Of a stretch of 64,000 nucleotides of DNA, positions 28,342-38,100 are shown one piece after another (the first letter of the stretch is position 1; each line of letters starts with the position of its first letter). This DNA is from Actinomadura barringtoniae. GTDB lineage: Bacteria > Actinomycetota > Actinomycetes > Streptosporangiales > Streptosporangiaceae. The notes beneath the pieces are model-generated. The model was not told where the DNA came from. It worked only from the letters and a program-made list of their open reading frames with translations, and ran no database searches. The position numbers were made by a program, and so were the translations under genes. Where the stretch lies: assembly GCF_017573505.1 (NCBI RefSeq), contig NZ_JAGEOJ010000004.1, positions 1 to 64,000 of the forward strand, in the 5' to 3' direction.

Positions 28342-31023
28342 GAGGAGCGAGAGCTGGCGGGCGCGCCTGACGGCGTCGCCGCGGCGGGTCACGGCGAGCT
28401 TGCGGTAGATGCTCTTCAGGTGGGTCTTGACCGTGTTGATGGAGACGTACATCTCCTGCGCGATCTCCTCGGTGGTCAGCATCCCGGCGAGGTGTCCGAG
28501 CACCTCCAGCTCCCGGGCGCTCAGGTGCCCGACGATGTCGGCCTCGTCGTCCCCGGGCATTGTCACGGCGGGCTCGCCGCCCAGGCCGACGGGGGTGAGG
28601 AGGCGCCGGTGGACCCGCCTCAGCTCACCGTCCCGCCGCAGCACCGGCCGCAGCCAGCCCGCGGCGATCGCGAACGGCAGCAGCACCCATTCGCGTTCGG
28701 CCAGCCGCAGCGCACGGTCCAGGGAACGGCGTCCGCGCGAGCAGTCGCCGGAGGCGTACGCCAGGCAGGCCTCCAGCAGCCAGGCCTCCACCCGCGTGTT
28801 CGGCGGCACGGCCGTGGACTCGGCCAGGAGGGGACGCAGGGTCCCTGCCGACGTGGCCGGAGCGCCCTCGCTGAGCTGCGCGCGTGCGAGCACGAGCCGT
28901 CCCTCGGCCGTGCTCTCCCCTCCCGCACGTTCCAGAACGTCGCAGGCCTCTTGCCCCTCGCCGCGCGTGACCAGGGCCTCGGCCTCGGCGACCGTGATGC
29001 GACGTGACAACCACTCCGGAGGCGCGACCCGCTGCGCCGCGCGCAGCCGTTCGATGGCACGGTCGGCGCGCCCGGAAGCCAGCTCGGCGCGGCCGCTCAC
29101 CAGACCGTGCAGGCCGGTCAGACAGGACTCCGACAGCCGTCCCGCGCCCTCGCACCACTCACGGATCGCCAGGTCGGCACGGTCCAGCTCCTTGCGCGTC
29201 GCGGCGAGGTCGTAGGCCTCCAGGCACGCCCAGGCGCGGGCCAGGTGCGCGGGCGCGGCGAGCCTGCCGGCGGTCGGGCCCGCGGCGTCGGGCATCCGGG
29301 CTGCCTTCACGGCCAGGTCGGCGGCGCGCCTGAACCGGCCCGACAGCGCCTCGACGAGCCCGAGGTAGCCGAGGTCGGTCCGGCGCTCGTAGTCGGCGCC
29401 CGAGTCCGTCCAGGCCTGGACGGCGGCGCCGAACGACACCGCCGCCTCGGACAGCCGCCCGGCCCGGAAGTCCATCCGCCCGCGCGTGCCGTTCACCAGC
29501 GCGTGCAGTTCGGGGCGCAGTGCGGTCAGCTCGTCGGGGAACCCGGCCAGCGCCACGTCCGCGTCGGCCAGCATGACGCGCAGCGAGGCCTCGTCGCCCG
29601 GGGCGGACCGCACGATGTGGATGATCGTCGCGGTCAGCCGCGCCGCCGCCTGCCGCGGCCCGTCGACGCCCGTGTGTGCGCCGAGCAGCGCCTCGGCCCG
29701 GCCGAGCGCACGCGCGCAGGCACGGTCGTCGCCGCGCCCGAGCGCCTCGGCCGCCGACATCAGCGCCGGCGCCGGGTCGTCGCCCGCGGTCACCATCGCG
29801 ACGGGCAGGCCGCGGAAGGCGTTGGCCAGCGCGTGGTCCCCCGAGATCCCGAGCACCTCGCCGACGGCCAGCCTGTCGACGGCCAGCCGGCACGCGTACG
29901 GCCAGTCCCCGGCGCGCACCGCGTGCCGTACGGCCTCGGTCAGCAGGCCCGCGTCGCCGAACCAGCGCGCGGCGCGCGAATGCAGCGCGGAGACCTCGCC
30001 CGGCATCTCGTGCCGCAGCACCAGGCGCAGGGCCTCGGCGAACATCTGCTGGTAGCGGTACCAGCCGCCGCCGAGCGGCTGGACGAACGCGTTCTGCCTG
30101 ACCAGCACGGGGAACAGCCGCCCGGCCTCGGCGCCCGCCAGCTCGGCGGCCAGGTCCGCGGTGATCCGGTCGGGCAGGCTGGTGCGCAGCAGGACGTGCC
30201 GTTCCTCGGTCGACTGGGCGTCCAGGATCTGCTCGACGAGGTAGCCGACGACCGCCTGGTCGTCACCGGCGAAGTGGGCGACGAACGCCTCGGGGTCGGG
30301 GTGCTGTTCCATCGACATCGCGGCCATCCGCAGCCCGGCGGCCCAGCCCTCGGTCCGGCGGTGCAGCGCCTCCAGCGACGCCGGAGACAGCGCCACATCG
30401 TGCTGCGCGAGCAGGGCCTGGGTCTCGCGGTGCCCGAACGCCAGCGCGTCGCGGCGGATCTCGGTGAGCTCCTGCGCGAGCCGGTAGCGGTGCAGCGCGA
30501 GCGGCGGATCGTGCCGTCCCACCAGCACCAGGCGGAGCGAGGGCCGCGCCAGTTCGACGAGCGAGGCGAGGCCGTGGATCACCACCGGGCTGAGGGGAGC
30601 CTGGAAATCGTCCAGCACCAGGACCGTACGGTCCGGCCGACCGGTCAACGCCGCCGCCACGTCGGCGAGGAAGAGATCGTCCGCGCCGTTCGGCCGATGC
30701 TCGACCGCGACGAAGTCGTCGCCGAGCACCCCCGCGCGGGTCAACGCCCGTACGACCCGGGACCAGAACGGGCCGGGCTCCATGCCCACGTCACAGGTGA
30801 CCCAGGCAGGCGCCGGCGGCGGTGCGCCGGCGTGCTCCCTCGCGTGCGCCCATGTCGCCACGAGGGCCGTCTTGCCCGCGCCGGGCGGGCCGGTCACCAC
30901 GGTGAGAGGCCCTCGCACACCCTTGTCCAGCCGGGCGGCGAGCCGTGGTCGCTCGATGATCCATTCGGGTCGCGTGGGGATGGCGGTCGCGTTGTCCGGT
31001 GTTCCGGCTGGGGTTGTCGACAT
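28339..31023 (-). CDS. MalT-like LuxR-family regulator (LAL 2)
   Basis: 894 residues from ATG 31023 (GGGGAGAGG upstream), close to the 901 of E. coli MalT. Walker A GPPGAGKT is at residues 45-52 and Walker B is TVLVLDDFQAP. GWYRYQQMFAEALRL marks the winged-helix segment, a long TPR-like array occupies roughly 400-800, and the LuxR domain reads LSARELEVLGHLAGMLTTEEIAQEM through INTVKTHLKSIYRKL. A row of TCACCC-like half-sites lies upstream, so it may control itself. With LAL 1 it is the best candidate for the factor that reads the GGRKGA boxes of this region. Confidence 0.87.
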   Translation of the reverse strand: MSTTPAGTPDNATAIPTRPEWIIERPRLAARLDKGVRGPLTVVTGPPGAGKTALVATWAHAREHAGAPPPAPAWVTCDVGMEPGPFWSRVVRALTRAGVLGDDFVAVEHRPNGADDLFLADVAAALTGRPDRTVLVLDDFQAPLSPVVIHGLASLVELARPSLRLVLVGRHDPPLALHRYRLAQELTEIRRDALAFGHRETQALLAQHDVALSPASLEALHRRTEGWAAGLRMAAMSMEQHPDPEAFVAHFAGDDQAVVGYLVEQILDAQSTEERHVLLRTSLPDRITADLAAELAGAEAGRLFPVLVRQNAFVQPLGGGWYRYQQMFAEALRLVLRHEMPGEVSALHSRAARWFGDAGLLTEAVRHAVRAGDWPYACRLAVDRLAVGEVLGISGDHALANAFRGLPVAMVTAGDDPAPALMSAAEALGRGDDRACARALGRAEALLGAHTGVDGPRQAAARLTATIIHIVRSAPGDEASLRVMLADADVALAGFPDELTALRPELHALVNGTRGRMDFRAGRLSEAAVSFGAAVQAWTDSGADYERRTDLGYLGLVEALSGRFRRAADLAVKAARMPDAAGPTAGRLAAPAHLARAWACLEAYDLAATRKELDRADLAIREWCEGAGRLSESCLTGLHGLVSGRAELASGRADRAIERLRAAQRVAPPEWLSRRITVAEAEALVTRGEGQEACDVLERAGGESTAEGRLVLARAQLSEGAPATSAGTLRPLLAESTAVPPNTRVEAWLLEACLAYASGDCSRGRRSLDRALRLAEREWVLLPFAIAAGWLRPVLRRDGELRRVHRRLLTPVGLGGEPAVTMPGDDEADIVGHLSARELEVLGHLAGMLTTEEIAQEMYVSINTVKTHLKSIYRKLAVTRRGDAVRRARQLSLL

Positions 31024-31103
31024 GGCCTCTCCCCTAGTCGCGAGGGCGGGAGGGCGTTGTTGGTCAGCACCGTCAGAGTTGTTCGCCTCCGGGTGAGGGC
31101 GCA

Positions 31104-31160
31104 TCACCCACCCTCCGCTCTCACCCGGGTGAGATTCACTCCGTGTCACCTGTTTCACTC
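31104..31160. promoter_or_regulatory. cluster of TCACYC half-sites upstream of LAL 2
   Basis: In the 301-base intergenic region 31024-31324, half-sites in one orientation occur at 31104 (TCACCC), 31121 (TCACCC), 31136 (TCACTC), 31146 (TCACCT) and 31155 (TCACTC). The second belongs to a perfect 16-bp palindrome at 31119-31134. From the first, AACTCT follows at offset 24 on the minus strand. Apart from this cluster and site 3, no other signal was seen in the region. Confidence 0.5.
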
Positions 31161-31233
31161 CATCGCCGTGCCAACCTGCGCTAACGTCACCCCGGGATCC
31201 GTGGGCCCCGAGCCGCTGATCGTGATTGCCGCC

Positions 31234-31250
31234 TCACCCACGAGGTGTGA
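31234..31250. promoter_or_regulatory. regulon site 3: TCACCC-ACGAG-GTGTGA
   Basis: 17-bp inverted repeat 74 bases upstream of the membrane protein gene at 31325, with GACCAT at offset 24 on the plus strand. The plus-strand half is the most degenerate of the ten. Confidence 0.6.
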
Positions 31251-31324
31251 GGCCGCCCGTCCGCCTCCCGTCCGACCATCTCCTCCAGTACGGCGCCACG
31301 CCGTGCTCGTGCGAGGAGGCGTCG

Positions 31325-32815
31325 ATGACCAGCGGAGAAGTCAACGCAGGCGCGAACGCGGAGAGCCCGTCCCCGGAGAGCTCGTCCACCGAGAGCACCC
31401 CCTCGAAGAGCCCACCCACGGAGAGCCCGTCCGCCGAGAGCCCGTCCGCGGAGAGCCCACCTTCTGAGGGCGCGAGCGAGGAGAGCCCTTCCGCGGCGAC
31501 GACCGAACGGACCGAGCTCGATCGGCTCCGGGCCGAGGTGGCGACCCTGCAGGGCAGGCTCGACACCCGCGAGCGCCGGCAGAGCCGGTGGATCTCCGTA
31601 CGGCGCGTCATCGCGGCCATCCTGGTCGCGCTCGCCGGGTTCGGGGTGGTGTGCTCGACGATCGGCGTCTGGGGCGCGCGTACGACGCTCAGGACCGACC
31701 GCTGGGTGGAGACGGTCGGGCCGCTGCCACGCGATCCCGCGGTGGCCGCGGCGGTGTCGCAGTACCTGACCGACGAGATCTTCACCTCGCTGAACGTGGA
31801 GCAGCGGCTGGCCCAGGCGCTGCCGCCCAAGGCGGCGTTCCTGTCGGGCGCGGTGACCGGTCCCGTGCACGACTACGTGCGGACCACGATCCAGAAGTTC
31901 ATGCAGACCGAGCAGTTCCAGCAGCAGTGGGAGGCCGCCAACAGGTTCGCGCACTCGCGGATCCTGGCGATCCTGGAGAACAAGAGCCAGACGGTGTCGG
32001 TCGAAGGCAGCACCGTCACCCTGAACCTGCTGCCGATCGTCAACAACCTGCTCGTCATGCTCGAAGGCCGGCTGCCGACACTGTTCGGCAAGAAGCTCGA
32101 CCTGCCGGCGCTCAGCTCGGGTGAGATCCCGCCGAACCTGAAGCAGCGCATCGAATCGACTCTCGGCGTGACGCTGCCGGCCAACTTCGCCCAGATCAAG
32201 CTCTACAACAGGCACAAGCTCAGCCAGGTGCAAGAGGCCGTGCTGCTGTTCAAGCGCGGGGTCGTCCTGCTCGTCGCCGGCACGATCCTGGCCCTCGGCC
32301 TGGCGATCTGGATCTCTCCGGGGCGGCGCCGCACCATCCTGCAGTTCGGTGTGTGGCTCGCGATCGCGACCCTCGTGCTGTCGAACGTGCTGCGCGCCCT
32401 TCGAGATCATCTGCTTGCGCTGGTGCCCGACGGCGTCTATCGCCAGGGCGCCTCGGCCGCCATCCATCACGCGCTCACCGACCTGCGGGTCTGGGGCGAC
32501 TGGCTGCTGTGGATCGGCATCGTGCTGGCGGTCCTGGCCTACCTGGTCGGGCCCGGGCGGCTGCCGGTCTGGCTGCGCAAGCAGGTGGTGAACGGCGCCA
32601 AGTGGACCGCGACCACGACCGAGCGGGTGGCGACGAGCAGCGAGCTGCGCCAGTGGGTCGCCGCCCACACCGACGTGCTGCGCATCGCCGGGGTCGTGGT
32701 GGCGGCCGTACTGGCGCTGCTCGTCTCGTCCTGGACCGGGCTGCTGGTGATCGTGGTCCTGCTCGCGCTGTACGAGCTGGCCGTGTGGCTGCCCGCCCGT
32801 CAGTCCTCGGCGTAG
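31325..32815 (+). CDS. membrane protein with Ser/Pro/Glu-rich repeat head, unknown function
   Basis: 496 residues from ATG 31325 (AGGAGG upstream). Residues 13-47 are seven 5-residue units of ESPSA type, followed by a short coiled-coil-like stretch (ELDRLRAEVATLQGRLDTRERR). A membrane helix lies at about 96-118, then an external domain of about 200 residues (TDRWVETVGPLPRDPAVAAAVSQYLTDEIF), and four to five C-terminal helices. The external part with its arginine-free hydrophilic core is of a kind seen in actinobacterial membrane proteins of unknown role. Site 3 lies upstream. Its end overlaps the convergent DUF7144 copy B by 16 bases. Confidence 0.75.
   Translation: MTSGEVNAGANAESPSPESSSTESTPSKSPPTESPSAESPSAESPPSEGASEESPSAATTERTELDRLRAEVATLQGRLDTRERRQSRWISVRRVIAAILVALAGFGVVCSTIGVWGARTTLRTDRWVETVGPLPRDPAVAAAVSQYLTDEIFTSLNVEQRLAQALPPKAAFLSGAVTGPVHDYVRTTIQKFMQTEQFQQQWEAANRFAHSRILAILENKSQTVSVEGSTVTLNLLPIVNNLLVMLEGRLPTLFGKKLDLPALSSGEIPPNLKQRIESTLGVTLPANFAQIKLYNRHKLSQVQEAVLLFKRGVVLLVAGTILALGLAIWISPGRRRTILQFGVWLAIATLVLSNVLRALRDHLLALVPDGVYRQGASAAIHHALTDLRVWGDWLLWIGIVLAVLAYLVGPGRLPVWLRKQVVNGAKWTATTTERVATSSELRQWVAAHTDVLRIAGVVVAAVLALLVSSWTGLLVIVVLLALYELAVWLPARQSSA
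31361..31465 (+). repeat. seven 15-bp tandem units in coding sequence
   Basis: Period-15 repeat of GAGAGCCCGTCCNNN type encoding ESPSP, ESSST, ESTPS, KSPPT, ESPSA, ESPSA and ESPPS. Two adjacent units are almost identical, as expected of recent slippage. Confidence 0.75.
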
Positions 32816-33198
32816 GGGCGCATGTAGACCGCAAGAGCCCAGATGCACACGACGTCGAGGCCGATGATGAGGATCGACCACGCCGGGTAGTGCGGAAGGC
32901 TCATGAAGTTGGCCGCCGCGCTCAGCGAGAGCGCGGCGATGCCGGCCCAGCGGGCCCACGTCGCCCCGGCGAAGACGGCCCACCCGGCGGCGAACAGCAC
33001 GACGCCCACCACCAGATGGATCCAGCCCCACACGGTCGCGTCCCACTCGAAGACGTAGTGGCGGGTCACCGCGTAGAACTTGTCGTTGATGATCGCGCTC
33101 CCGCCGACGATGGCCTGGAAGAGCCCGATGATGATCAGCATCATGCCGGCGAACATCGCCAGCCCGAGAGCCCAGTTCTCTTTCGTCGCGTCGTCCAT
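32800..33198 (-). CDS. DUF7144-type four-helix membrane protein (copy B)
   Basis: 132 residues from ATG 33198 (MDDATKENWALG). Four helices with the shared signature NDKFYAVTRHYVFEWDATVWGWIH and the end HYPAWSILIIGLDVVCIWALAVYMRPY. Closest in the window to copy E by that C-terminus. No Shine-Dalgarno precedes the ATG, which lies 34 bases after regulon site 4 and 7 bases after a GACGCT hexamer, so a leaderless mRNA is likely. Function unknown. Confidence 0.8.
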   Translation of the reverse strand: MDDATKENWALGLAMFAGMMLIIIGLFQAIVGGSAIINDKFYAVTRHYVFEWDATVWGWIHLVVGVVLFAAGWAVFAGATWARWAGIAALSLSAAANFMSLPHYPAWSILIIGLDVVCIWALAVYMRPYAED

Positions 33199-33232
33199 GG
33201 CCACAGCGTCCGTTGCGGTGGCCCCGCCGGAA

Positions 33233-33249
33233 TCACCCGCCATGAGTGA
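33233..33249. promoter_or_regulatory. regulon site 4: TCACCC-GCCAT-GAGTGA
   Basis: 17-bp inverted repeat serving two divergent genes: GACGCT at offset 23 toward DUF7144 copy B and AATGCT at offset 23 toward the gene at 33322. Confidence 0.78.
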
Positions 33250-33321
33250 CTCGCCGGTCGTCCATCACGTCAATGCTTGAGATTTCCTCGCGCCTATGGC
33301 GCCAGCCGCCGAGGGGGGGAT

Positions 33322-33585
33322 GTGAAGAAATTTCCCGAGGGGCAGTCCGGCGAGCGATCCGGTGCCTACGAGATACGGATCAAGGGTCGTGTGAGTGAGA
33401 CCTTCCACGGCGCCTTCGAGGATCTCACGGTCACCCTCAACCCCGTCGAGACCGTGCTGCGCGGCTCGGGTCTGGATCAGGCCGCGCTGTACGGCGTGCT
33501 CGCCAGGATCCAGTCCCTCGGCTTCGAGCTGATCGAAGTGCGCAAGCTGCCGCCGCCGCCCGAAGAGGAAGAGGAGGGGGCGTGA
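33322..33585 (+). CDS. small conserved soluble protein, unknown function
   Basis: 87 residues from GTG 33322, with GAGGGGGG just upstream. Not recognised as a named family, though similar short actinobacterial proteins with the same RIKGRVSETFHGAFEDL core appear familiar. The fold looks like a compact alpha/beta unit (EIRIKGRV, LTVTLNPVETVLRGSGLDQAALYGVLARIQSLGFELIEVRKL), ending in a Pro- and Glu-rich tail. The DQAALYGVLARIQSLGFELIEV part recalls small ligand-binding or dimerisation domains. It is divergent from DUF7144 copy B across site 4. The 186 bases after it (33586-33771) show no gene or signal. Confidence 0.65.
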   Translation: MKKFPEGQSGERSGAYEIRIKGRVSETFHGAFEDLTVTLNPVETVLRGSGLDQAALYGVLARIQSLGFELIEVRKLPPPPEEEEEGA

Positions 33586-33771
33586 GACCCCCGCCGTGGC
33601 CGCTGCCCACCACGCCCACGAGGGCCGTGGTGGGCGGCACCGCAGGCAGCAGGACGCCGCCGGGACCGGGGTCCTCGGCGGCGTCCTCGCCTTCGCGATG
33701 TCGGCTTGTGCCCGCCCGCGCACGGGCGTCTGCTGCGCCGGTCCGCCCCGGCGCAGCAGACCACGTCGCCG

Positions 33772-34086
33772 CTACGGCGCGTACACCGGCTCGGAGCTGT
33801 TCTCCACCACCACGCGCGTGGACCGCGCGGGCGGAACGGTCTTCTGCCACGCGTCCGCGCCCGCCATGGCCGCCGCCTTGGCCTGCGACCACCGCAGCCT
33901 GGCCAGGTCGCGCGGCGGGGTCTCCATGTCACGCACGCGCTGCCGCGCGGCGGCGACCAGCGCCGAGCCGGCCACGGTCGCGCCGGTCATCATGATGAGC
34001 CCGCCGACGCCGATGAGCGCCCCGCCCGCCAGCATGACGCGGAGCTTCCTCCCGCCCTCGCGCGGAGATTCCTGGATGTTCGTCAT
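33772..34086 (-). CDS. small single-helix membrane protein, unknown function
   Basis: 104 residues from ATG 34086 with GAGGAC about 8 bases upstream. One membrane helix rich in Gly and Ala (VMLAGGALIGVGGLIMMTGATVAGSALVAA, residues about 17-47), followed by a basic and amphipathic cytoplasmic stretch RQRVRDMETPPRDLARLRWSQAKAAAMAGADAW. No family recognised. Site 5 lies 58 bases upstream; its -10 match is weak (GGACTT at offset 24). It shares the site with the divergent DUF6069 gene. Confidence 0.65.
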   Translation of the reverse strand: MTNIQESPREGGRKLRVMLAGGALIGVGGLIMMTGATVAGSALVAAARQRVRDMETPPRDLARLRWSQAKAAAMAGADAWQKTVPPARSTRVVVENSSEPVYAP

Positions 34087-34144
34087 GGCACCGTCCTCGG
34101 TCGCTTGATCCCGCCAAGTCCACCCCGTGCCGCGCCCCGGGCAA

Positions 34145-34161
34145 TCACCCCCGCGGGGTGA
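34145..34161. promoter_or_regulatory. regulon site 5: TCACCC-CCGCG-GGGTGA (perfect)
   Basis: The most symmetrical copy (arms TCACCCC/GGGGTGA). It lies 58 and 55 bases from the start codons of two divergent genes. TAGGTT follows at offset 24 on the plus strand. Confidence 0.82.
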
Positions 34162-34216
34162 GTCAGCCGCCGCGGCGCCGCACCTAGGTTGCGGAACGAC
34201 ACCAGAGGAGGCCGTC

Positions 34217-34675
34217 ATGACCGGACCGATGTACCAGGACAGCGAGCGGCGGACCCAGGCCGCGCAGTCCAGCAAGCTGTGGGCGGGCGGCCTCGCAACG
34301 GCCTGCGTCGCGGCCCTGGTCGCGTTCGTCGGCATGCTGATAGCCCGAGGCATCTTCGACATCGCGCTGCTCTCGCCCAAGCGCGAGGGAACGGTCGGCA
34401 ACGCCTCGACAGCGGGCTATGTGGTGGCCGCGTTCATGGGCGCCCTGGTCGCGACGCTGATCCTGCAGCTGCTGATCACCCTGTCGCCGAACCCGCTGAG
34501 CTTCTTCTCGTGGATCGTCGGCCTGGTCACCCTCAGCCTGGCCGTCGTCCCGTTCACCACGGACGCCCCGGTGTCCAGCCAGGTCGCGACGGGTCTGATC
34601 AACCTGTGCATCGGCATAGTGATCATGACCATGCTGCCGCAGACGGCCTACTCCCGGGGCGCCGGAGGGCAGTGA
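34217..34675 (+). CDS. DUF6069-type membrane protein
   Basis: 152 residues from ATG 34217 (GAGGAGG upstream). Four hydrophobic segments at about 22-45, 68-90, 96-115 and 125-142, with the polar N-terminus and overall spacing of the DUF6069 family. Function unknown; such proteins are common near regulator genes. It is transcribed from the site 5 promoter and abuts the convergent DUF7144 copy C stop with no gap. Confidence 0.7.
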   Translation: MTGPMYQDSERRTQAAQSSKLWAGGLATACVAALVAFVGMLIARGIFDIALLSPKREGTVGNASTAGYVVAAFMGALVATLILQLLITLSPNPLSFFSWIVGLVTLSLAVVPFTTDAPVSSQVATGLINLCIGIVIMTMLPQTAYSRGAGGQ

Positions 34676-35092
34676 CTACCGGAAGGAGCTCTGCGCCTCC
34701 TCCCGCCCGTACACGCACAGCGCCCAGATCACGAACACGTCGAGCGCGATCAGCAGCACGGACCAGAACGGGTAGTACGGGATGAAGAAGAAGTTGGCGA
34801 CGGCGCTCACCGAGGCCACGACCACGCCGATGACCCGCGCCCACAGCCGCCCCGACATCACCCCGACCCCCGCCGCCGCGACGATGATCCCCACCACCAG
34901 GTGGATCCACCCCCACGTCGTCGCGTCGAACTCGTAGGCGTAGTCCGAGGTCACCACGTAGAACTTGTCCTCAAGGATCCCCGCGAACCCCGCCAGCGCC
35001 TCGAACACGCCACTCATGATCATCATGATCCCGGCGAAGAGCACGAACCCCACGGCCCAGCCGCTCGCCGACGATCCCGATGAGCGCGCCAT
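34676..35092 (-). CDS. DUF7144-type four-helix membrane protein (copy C)
   Basis: 138 residues from ATG 35092 (GGGAGG upstream). Signature EDKFYVVTSDYAYEFDATTWGWIH and end YPFWSVLLIALDVFVIWALCVYGR. A short Ser-rich head precedes the first helix. Site 6 lies 79 bases upstream; the -10 match is weak (TCCGAT at offset 24), so this is one of the less certain promoters. Function unknown. Confidence 0.8.
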   Translation of the reverse strand: MARSSGSSASGWAVGFVLFAGIMMIMSGVFEALAGFAGILEDKFYVVTSDYAYEFDATTWGWIHLVVGIIVAAAGVGVMSGRLWARVIGVVVASVSAVANFFFIPYYPFWSVLLIALDVFVIWALCVYGREEAQSSFR

Positions 35093-35171
35093 GCGGACAC
35101 CTCCCATCACATCCCCACGGCACGGCGCCGGGGGCGGACTCCATCGGAACGCGCCCGCCCCTCCACCCCCA

Positions 35172-35188
35172 TCACCCAGCCGGGGTGA
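35172..35188. promoter_or_regulatory. regulon site 6: TCACCC-AGCCG-GGGTGA (perfect halves)
   Basis: 17-bp inverted repeat upstream of DUF7144 copy C. Its first three bases are the stop codon of the minus-strand STAND NTPase gene. Confidence 0.75.
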
Positions 35189-38100
35189 CCTCGAAGAGAT
35201 ACACCCCCGCATCCCCCACAACGGCGAGCCGCCGCCCCTCAGGATCGAACGCCGCGTCCCGCGCTGTCGCGTTGGTCCGAATCCAGCAAACGTTCCGCAT
35301 CCCGTCCAGCTCGAACAGCCCGATCAGCCCCGGATTCGCGACGATCACCGCATGCGTCTCGCTGGCGGTGACCCGCCAGACGTGCCGAACGTCAGGCTCC
35401 ACCAGCGTCGTCCATCGCGCCGCCGGTTCCCCTTGTGCCGCCTCCGTGACCGGCCAGAGAGTGAAGTCGGTCTTCTCGAACGGGCCGTAGCCGCTCACGG
35501 CGACGACCCGATCGCCCGAGGGCGTGAAGGATGCTCCACCCCAGCGTCGCCCGTCGTATCCGGGAACCAGGACCGTCTCGGCGCCGTTCCGCCGGCACAG
35601 GCTCAGCGGCTCGAACCAGCGAGCCACGATCCACGCCTGCTCCCCCGGCGCGAACTCGACGAACGTCCGGGGTTCGTGCCCCGACTCCCACTCACGGCGT
35701 GCGCCCACCTCGTCAAGCCAGCTCCTCTTGCCGGCCGGGTCCCTGCCGGAGAACGGGTGCGGAGCGCATTCGACCGCCGCGGCGTCCAGGTCGAGCGGGT
35801 CCAGAGCAAACCAACGCTCCCTGGAGCCTCCGACGGCCAGGGTGCCCCCATCGGGACTCCACATCACATGGCGCAGTTCCCGGGTGGGGCGCTCGGTGGA
35901 CTGCTCCGGCCTCCAGAGCTTCACGACCGCCGAGTCGCGGACGATGGCGACCCTGGCTCCGTCGGGGCGCCACGCCAGCGACTGGCGTGTTCCCTGATGC
36001 GAGCCGATGTCGATCTCCGCGGCGGCGCGGGGGGACGCCCCTGCCTCCAGTTCGCCGTCGCCCGGCACGTCCCACAGTTCCAGAAGCCGACCCGAACGCA
36101 GGAACGCCAGGCGGCCACCGTCCGGAGACCAGCGAGGCAGGCTCACCCGGTGATCCAGCCGCCAGAGCACCCGCTGAGCCACCGGGTCGACGAGCAGGGT
36201 GGATCGCGGCAGGGCGAGCACGGCGACACCTCCCCTGGGACGCCACCACAGCCCACGCCCGGCCCCCCTGAGATCACGGTCGGTCCACACTCTGGGCTCT
36301 CCGCCGGCGATGGGATCGGCCCAATGGCGGAGAATCCCCACATCGCCTTCGGTCGCGTGTCCGAGGAGACCGAGCTCCGGGTGCCAGTCCACATCGGTGT
36401 CGGAGCCCAGCCGATCCTTACGTGCCAGGCAGAGCGGACCCGTGCCGGAGCCTGATCGCCAGAGGAACACTCCTTCCATCCCTCCGATGGCCAGGTGCTC
36501 GGAGTCCGCCCCCCAGCTGATCCCGGGCGGGAAACTGATGGCGGCGCCGCGAAAGGCCGCCACATCGATCTCGACCCCGGTGGCCGCGTCATGAACCGAC
36601 AGCGCATGGAGCTGAGGCGGATGCTCGTCGTAGTAATCGAACACCGGGCTGAATCGACTGGTGTCCCCGAGCAACGCGAGCTTGGCCCCGTCCGGGCTCC
36701 ACCGGACACCATTGACGACCGCACTGTACGGGACCGGCCAGGCCGTGCTCTCCCAGCTGCCGGTGTCCACGATCTGAACGGGCGGCCCATAGCCCACGGT
36801 CGCGAGCAGCCTCCCCCGCGGATCCCAGTCCACATCTTGGCTCGCGCCGTCAGGGTGAACGACGACCGACCGCTCCAGCGCGCTCCCGTCGACGTCCGGC
36901 ATTGGATGCAGCGCGATCAGCCCGCCATCGGGCCTGGCCTCCGTAACGTGGTGCACTTCCTCCAGAAGCCCTGGGCGGTTCAGCAAACGGCTCTCCAGAG
37001 TGAGGGCCATGTCGGTCTCCGAAAGGCCGGCGACGAAGATGTGCCCCTCAAGCCTGAGCAGCTTCGTCAGCCCCTCCGCGAAAGCGTCCTCGGTCCGGGC
37101 CAGGGCGAGATCGGATGCCAGTGCGAGAGGCCCGGCGCCGGCGAGCCGCGCGGAGATGTATCTCATGTCCCTGAGAAGAGCCGGGAGTTCATCCATCCGT
37201 CCGGCTTGGCACAGATGAAAGACCCTTCCGTCATCTGCCGGTCGCATGCCCTCGAGCAGCCGCATGCTGACGTCCCGCATCACTTCCGGTGCCATGTGTC
37301 TGAGGGCCTCGCGCGTCACGTCGTGCAAACGCAGCCCATCGGGACCGGGCGCGGATGCCAGCGACCGGCTCACGAATCGGTCGGCCACGGCTCGTACCCG
37401 CAGATCGCTCATGTCCCAGAGCCGCCGCAACGTCTCGTACTGGACGACCTGTCCCTGAGGGAAGGCGGCCAGCGACACCAGCCGGTCGCGGCTGTCCCCC
37501 AGCTCGTCCAGGCTCAGATCCAGCGTCCGGGAGATGCCGCGCAGCACGTCGGCGTCGCTCAGTTCGTCCAGAGTCGCGATGCCGTACCGGTCCAGCTCGT
37601 TCATGAGCGAGGCCACGGCCTCCTCGCTTGTCATCCCGTGCCGTTCGCCAAGGCTGCGCAAGAGACCTGACAACATCACCAGCGCGAGCGGCCAGTGTCC
37701 GGCACGGTCGACCAGCGGCCGCAGCACGCCGGGATCGCCCTCAAGGAGCGCGGCCCCCTCCGCGTCGCTCATCGCGTCGACCGCGATCTCAGTCCCCTCC
37801 AGCACTCCCGAGCGCCGCGAAGTCACCAGCAGCGTGCTCGGCCCGGAGAAATGCGCGACGTCCGCGGAGCTCCAAGCGTCGTCGACCACCAGAAGCGCCG
37901 GCTTGTCCGACAGCGCGTTCCGGAAAGCCGCCGCTGCCGAGGGCACGTCGGCGTACGTCCCAGGAGACTCGCCAGTGAGAACGGCCGCCAGACCCGCCAG
38001 CGACGTTGCGACCTTCTGAAGACTCGGGTTCTGCCCAAGCTCGACCCAGAGCACGCCACCCGGAAAGGCCTCACGAACCTCGGGCATCCGGCACACCCAG

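Noticed and set aside
31361..31465. CRISPR-like or regulatory tandem repeat
   Set aside because: Units are 15 bp, in frame, and code for a Ser/Pro/Glu-rich protein segment.
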